DNA of 64,000 nucleotides, taken from contig CM050448.1 of assembly GCA_027563935.2 (NCBI GenBank), positions 119,281,493-119,345,492 of the forward strand, in the 5' to 3' direction. The notes under the pieces were generated by a model. It saw only the letters and a program-made list of their open reading frames with translations, did not search any database and was not told the origin of the DNA. The translations under genes and the position numbers were made by a program. The stretch's first letter is position 1. Each line of letters starts with the position of its first letter. This stretch comes from Costus lasius (lineage: Eukaryota; Streptophyta; Magnoliopsida; Zingiberales; Costaceae). Positions 60,101 through 64,000 of the stretch are shown one piece after another.

Positions 60101-63097
60101 CCTTCAAAATTTTGCTCAGCTAATTTGCTTAAATGCGAAAGTTGTGCCTCAAGCATTGAATTTCCATCTGCAATTTTGTGCCATGTTTCTTGGGATTTCT
60201 GAGGATCAGACTTCTGCCACTTCTTAACAGAACCCACCATAGATGGTGTCGATGTGCCTCCAGAGCCAGGTTCCCCAAGTAGCTGCGCAAAGTACAATGC
60301 TTCAGCTGTCATTCTATGTTAGCATGTACGGAAAAATCTAAACAAGATATAGATGTGAAATAAATCAATTAATTAAAATGCCATGATACTCTCACAGATA
60401 TATACTTGTAAATTTTATGCTTCAACCACCTAAAATACATTTTTTTACTATGGCTGTTCACAAGAGAGAGTAAAAAGCAATTACGTGCATGATGGCAATT
60501 GCGGTGATGGACTAACATCAATAAGGGCCTGTTTTCTTAAGAGAGAATCTACGTGGGGAGAAAAAAAAATACAATGAATCTCCCCCATATGAATTCTCTC
60601 CAAAGAAACAGCCCTAAAAGTTGATGTAATTAACTAAACATTTTTCAAGTTTTACAAAATTTACATAGTACAATCTTGGAATACTTAGGGCGGCTGATGA
60701 AACTTACAAGGCTCATAAGCGGAGGTAAAGCAAATGGAGATTTTTCATGGTCCCATTTTGCCCTCAAGATATGATCAATTACATCTGGCAAACTCGTGAC
60801 TCCTGTCACCTGTAATTTCACAACAAGAAAATTATGATAGACAATTCTCAAAAAATAACCTATCAGTAAAATACTACTTTAGTTTGATTCAAAAGATAAA
60901 AAAATTCTCAAACATGCCTTGGGTGGAAAAATTACACCGATTGTCAATGCATAAAAATGAATTAAGTCCCCGTTCGGAAAAAAGACAACATAAAAAACAC
61001 ATCTTTCTCATGCTGAGTATAGCATAATAAAACCATTACATATTCAAGACATATAACCAAAATATCTTGTCACAACGACATAAAAATCAGTTAAAACTGA
61101 AGGAGAAAATTTGCATAAATGTCATCACATTATTTTTTGCAGAGGCTTAAAAGGAGCTATAGGAGTAAACCTGGACAGAGGAAAGAAGGGCAGGTGAAAA
61201 TCTAATGTAACGTTGACTGCCATAGACTGCAGCACTGACGTCAAAGCCACTGCCTATTTTTCCTTGAGCCAAACAATGAGCACTTTGAGCTATAATGTGT
61301 ACCAAATCAAGTCCTGTGTCAGTCATCTTCTTTTCTAATGAACTATTTGCTGAGAATGGAAGGGTCACGACTCCAAGATAATGTAGTAGAGCTGCAACCA
61401 CTGATGTGGTCATTGCAGCTGATGAACCAAGTCCTGTTTTTGCAACCTCTGGTTTGCATTTGTCTCCAGAAATAGTTCCATTAGAAGCCTCTGCATTAAA
61501 TGTAATCGAGGAGAAGGGAGGCAGCGACGCCAACACATCTGGAGTCAAAGGTAAGCCACGCGCCTCAATCTGAAAACATCTTTTCATATAAGGGCTATTT
61601 TAAATTCCAAACTTATTCGTTCATGAAAAATTAGCAGTGGCCTAATATATATCTATCACAAATAAAAGAAATGAAACAATAAACAATAGACTGCCAAAAG
61701 ATAATGATCAAATGCATGTACAAATAAACAAAAGATGAGAAGAAAATGGTATAAGCCAATGATGGAATTTCACATAGGAATTGGCTCATCTATCATTTAG
61801 AACCTGCTAACAAATTAAGAATGTAAAAGAAAATCAATTTCTTCTAGAAAGATTTATGGAAGATACCTGACTTCTGTATGAATAAAAATCATTGCTTCCT
61901 AAGATTGTAATATCAAGACCTATATGGAGAAATGTGAAATGTTAGACAAGAGCTCAAATATATGTTGAAGAAAACACAAGTACAGTTTACCTTGTAGAAG
62001 TAGTTTCTTTAATCTATCCTTTTCCTCGCCCAAATGTATCACCTTCGAAGCTGCTATGGAAAATTGCACAGCTTGTTCCACAAATGGGTTTGTGGAGTCC
62101 CTAAAATCATAAACCAACCAATAGCACATGAAAAATAATGCTTTCCAAAGCATTGGTGTTGAATGCCTTCGCATTGCATGCCGCATGGTATACATCATGT
62201 TATAAACAGCTAGGTACAAATAGGTTATCTCTATAGAAAGGAAACAAGCAAAGAGAAGGAAGATAGTTTTACAGTGATAAAAATCACACATGCAAACAGA
62301 TCTGTGCTAGTCTGAAAACAATATGCTAATCTACCTAGGTGCTACGGCAATTGTACCAAAAAAGAGATGATATCAAGATCCACTAACCTATCATATGAGA
62401 AAACCGATGCATTTGGCAATTACAATTATGGAAGCAATGAGATTCTTACCTTGAAGAAGTGCATTTGAGGGTTGAATCTTTAAGAGATAACTTGTAGTTA
62501 GCCTCCCTAGAAAGCTGAGGAGATGTTACTCTAACATCTGTCCAAGACTGAAAGAGATTCAACCATAAATCTAGAAGTCATTAAATTGTACTGCAAGAAA
62601 TAACAAAACATATAATAGTTCAAGACAGAAATAAAATGTTGTTAACTTATTTCTACTATGCACTGTTAGAAAAGAGGGAAATAATCTTCAATCATCACAA
62701 GTGTAGGTATAGTGAGCTCTAGATTCATGATTCATTGTTCCTTTTCTTTTTATACTTTTTCCTTCCCAAGACTGTCTTTTTACAAAGAATAAAGTTTAGA
62801 ACTTTTCAACTGCATCACAATACTGATCTAAGAATAATGAGAAGAATCACTCACCCAAGACCAACTCTCGGGCTTGATCTCATCGTACAGCGGCTTGACG
62901 ATGGCGTAGAAGCGGGCGGTGGTGCTAAGGACGATCCCCGCATTGGGCCTATCCAGGATGAGGTAGCCGCCAGTGATCAAGACCTTTCCAGGTGCTGAAG
63001 AAACCCTAAATTATAAGCGGGGGAAAGAGAAATCAGTTAGAAGCCAACCAAGCAAACCTTTCAAAATCAGCGAAAGAGAATTGACTCACACTTCCAT
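57184..63097 (-). CDS. PMK: Phosphomevalonate kinase
   Basis: GHMP-family kinase that converts mevalonate 5-phosphate to mevalonate 5-diphosphate in the mevalonate route to isoprenoids. Exons, minus strand: 63090-63097, 62855-63005, 62450-62547, 61991-62100, 61867-61919, 61171-61569, 60708-60809, 60055-60282, 57882-58004, 57184-57450. GT-AG borders and phases join into 512 residues, the usual plant length. Motifs: SAPGKVLITGGYLIL and RPNAGIVLSTTARFYA at the N-terminus, GLDITILGSNDFYSYR, the GHMP ATP loop KTGLGSSAAMTTSVVAALL, QGKIGSGFDVSAAVYGSQRY, LLGEPGSGGTSTPSMVG and, near the end, LLAGVPGAGGYDAVFAI. The start exon contributes only eight coding bases (ATGGAAGT); joining it to the next exon gives MEVVSSAPGK, as in the family. 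No PTS1-type C-terminus (it ends SLSIN). Confidence 0.95.
59600..59730 (+). repeat. Purine-rich (GAA/GAG) low-complexity tract
   Basis: About 130 bases of almost only A and G on the plus strand in the PMK intron between exons 8 and 9. Open frames across it are composition artefacts. Confidence 0.85.
60525..60614. mobile_element. Tourist-like MITE in a PMK intron
   Basis: A 90-bp element bounded by GGGCCTGTTTTCTT and AAAGAAACAGCCC, with arms pairing further through GAGAGAAT and GGGGAGA/TCTCCCCC. It is flanked by TAA on both sides (60522-60524, 60615-60617), the target expected for PIF/Harbinger-derived MITEs. It lies in the intron between exons 7 and 8. Confidence 0.88.
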
Positions 63098-64000
63098 CTC
63101 TCTCCGCAGATTCTTCTCACTGCTGCGATACAATTAAATTCCCAAAACCTTTCGCCTCCTAACACGGGTTACTTTCTCAGTTGAGTTTCATCTAGGCCCC
63201 TGTAGTTAAAAAATTTTTAAGATGAACTTTAAAATTTGATAAGCGTAGTCTAAAGTGTAAAAAATCAGTATATCCGATCAATTAATACAACAGGGTCCAA
63301 CATGAAATTCATAGCAAGGAGAACCTTCAAACAGTCAACTTCACGTTCAAAGGAGTATTCTGTTTTTATTAATTTTTAAAGGTAAATATATTGCTCATAT
63401 TCATGAGGAGTAGGCCAAAGTAAAATACTTCATCATAATCTCATATTCTATTGATTTTCATTTTAATTTTAATGGTTATAGAGAAGAGACAAGCAACTAA
63501 TATGGCATAGAGAAATTTGGTGAAATGATTCAAGAGGAGAGATTAAAGGATTGGCAAGCGAAGATTTAAGAGTTATTATTTGTTTTTTATTTTTGGAAAA
63601 AGATTAAAGTATGTATATAGGTGAATGTTGAGGAGAACAAAAGGAGTGTTTTGATTATTTATTTATTTTTTTGATACTTTTTCAACATGACATTTAATCA
63701 CATATTATGTACATTTAAATCAATTTTGATCAAGAAAAAATTATATCTTCTATATAGATTAATTGATTGTTCATTTGTTTGTAGGGTTCGAGAGAGAGGC
63801 GAACTGAGCCGATCATCAGGGGCGTCGTCCATTAAATAGCAGTTAGAGTGCATTGTGGGGGATCATATCTGATCTTTCTGTATGCGCTTGTTGGGGTGTG
63901 TTCGGTTAATAACAGTGTGCTAAAAATTGAATCGAATTGGTAGAATTGGTTTGGAGAAATTTTGAACTGATTTTGAGCGATTCTATCGGTGATTAAAATT
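63098..64000. other. Upstream region of PMK to the window edge
   Basis: It holds the short PMK leader and presumed promoter, then AT-rich DNA. Near 63893 the phrase GGGGTGTGTTCGGTTAATAA resembles a MITE tip, but its partner would be beyond the window. No gene was found. Confidence 0.4.

Noticed and set aside
1..64000. Bacterial-style features (operons, CRISPR arrays, ribosome binding sites, attachment sites)
   Set aside because: The DNA is plant nuclear: genes have spliced introns and the repeats are retrotransposons, MITEs and microsatellites. No spaced direct-repeat array was found.

Overview
This window is nuclear DNA from a flowering plant. Six recognisable plant genes have GT-AG (once GC-AG) introns, AT-rich introns and intergenic DNA, and GC-rich first exons. 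Ty3/gypsy, LINE and Tourist-like elements are nested among them. Codon use and the GC-rich 5' exons fit a monocot. Scattered GGTACC/ACCGG-rich repeats recall non-grass monocots such as Zingiberales or palms, but the species cannot be fixed from sequence alone.

Layout, left to right. (1) 1-2156, minus: first exon of a vacuolar H+-pyrophosphatase; the rest lies beyond the left edge. (2) 2599-3783: a solo LTR in its promoter region, then 3.3 kb of gene-free DNA. (3) 7098-17968, minus: a calmodulin-binding receptor-like cytoplasmic kinase in six exons. Its 7.2-kb first intron holds a decayed 5.6-kb chromodomain Ty3/gypsy element (11236-16824). (4) 20241-26473: a compound of LTR units of one family. 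It contains a gag-only element, an inverted LTR, a solo LTR and a nested PIF/Harbinger-type element. (5) 26752-30814, plus: a Golgi PMT-type methyltransferase, seven exons. (6) 33333-42206, minus: a plant O-fucosyltransferase-family protein, eleven exons, one intron with a GC donor. (7) 43038-45603: a 3' LINE fragment carrying a solo LTR. (8) 46386-49932, minus: a two-exon calmodulin. (9) 50820-54045: a two-LTR retrotransposon with no coding capacity and almost identical LTRs. (10) 55389-55709, minus: a small intronless serine-rich protein. (11) 57184-63097, minus: phosphomevalonate kinase, ten exons, with a Tourist-like MITE in an intron.

The genes do not form a pathway; they are ordinary neighbours on a plant chromosome. 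They cover proton pumping at the tonoplast, calcium signalling (calmodulin and a calmodulin-binding kinase), Golgi wall-polysaccharide modification, O-glycosylation and the mevalonate pathway.

The most notable system is the LTR family TGTCAGG...GGGGCGTGACA. It has seven recognisable copies here, none with pol. Five of the seven gene 5' ends in the window have a copy upstream within about 0.3 to 2.3 kb. Six of the seven copies carry TGACGTCA palindromes in U5, and one copy looks very recently inserted.
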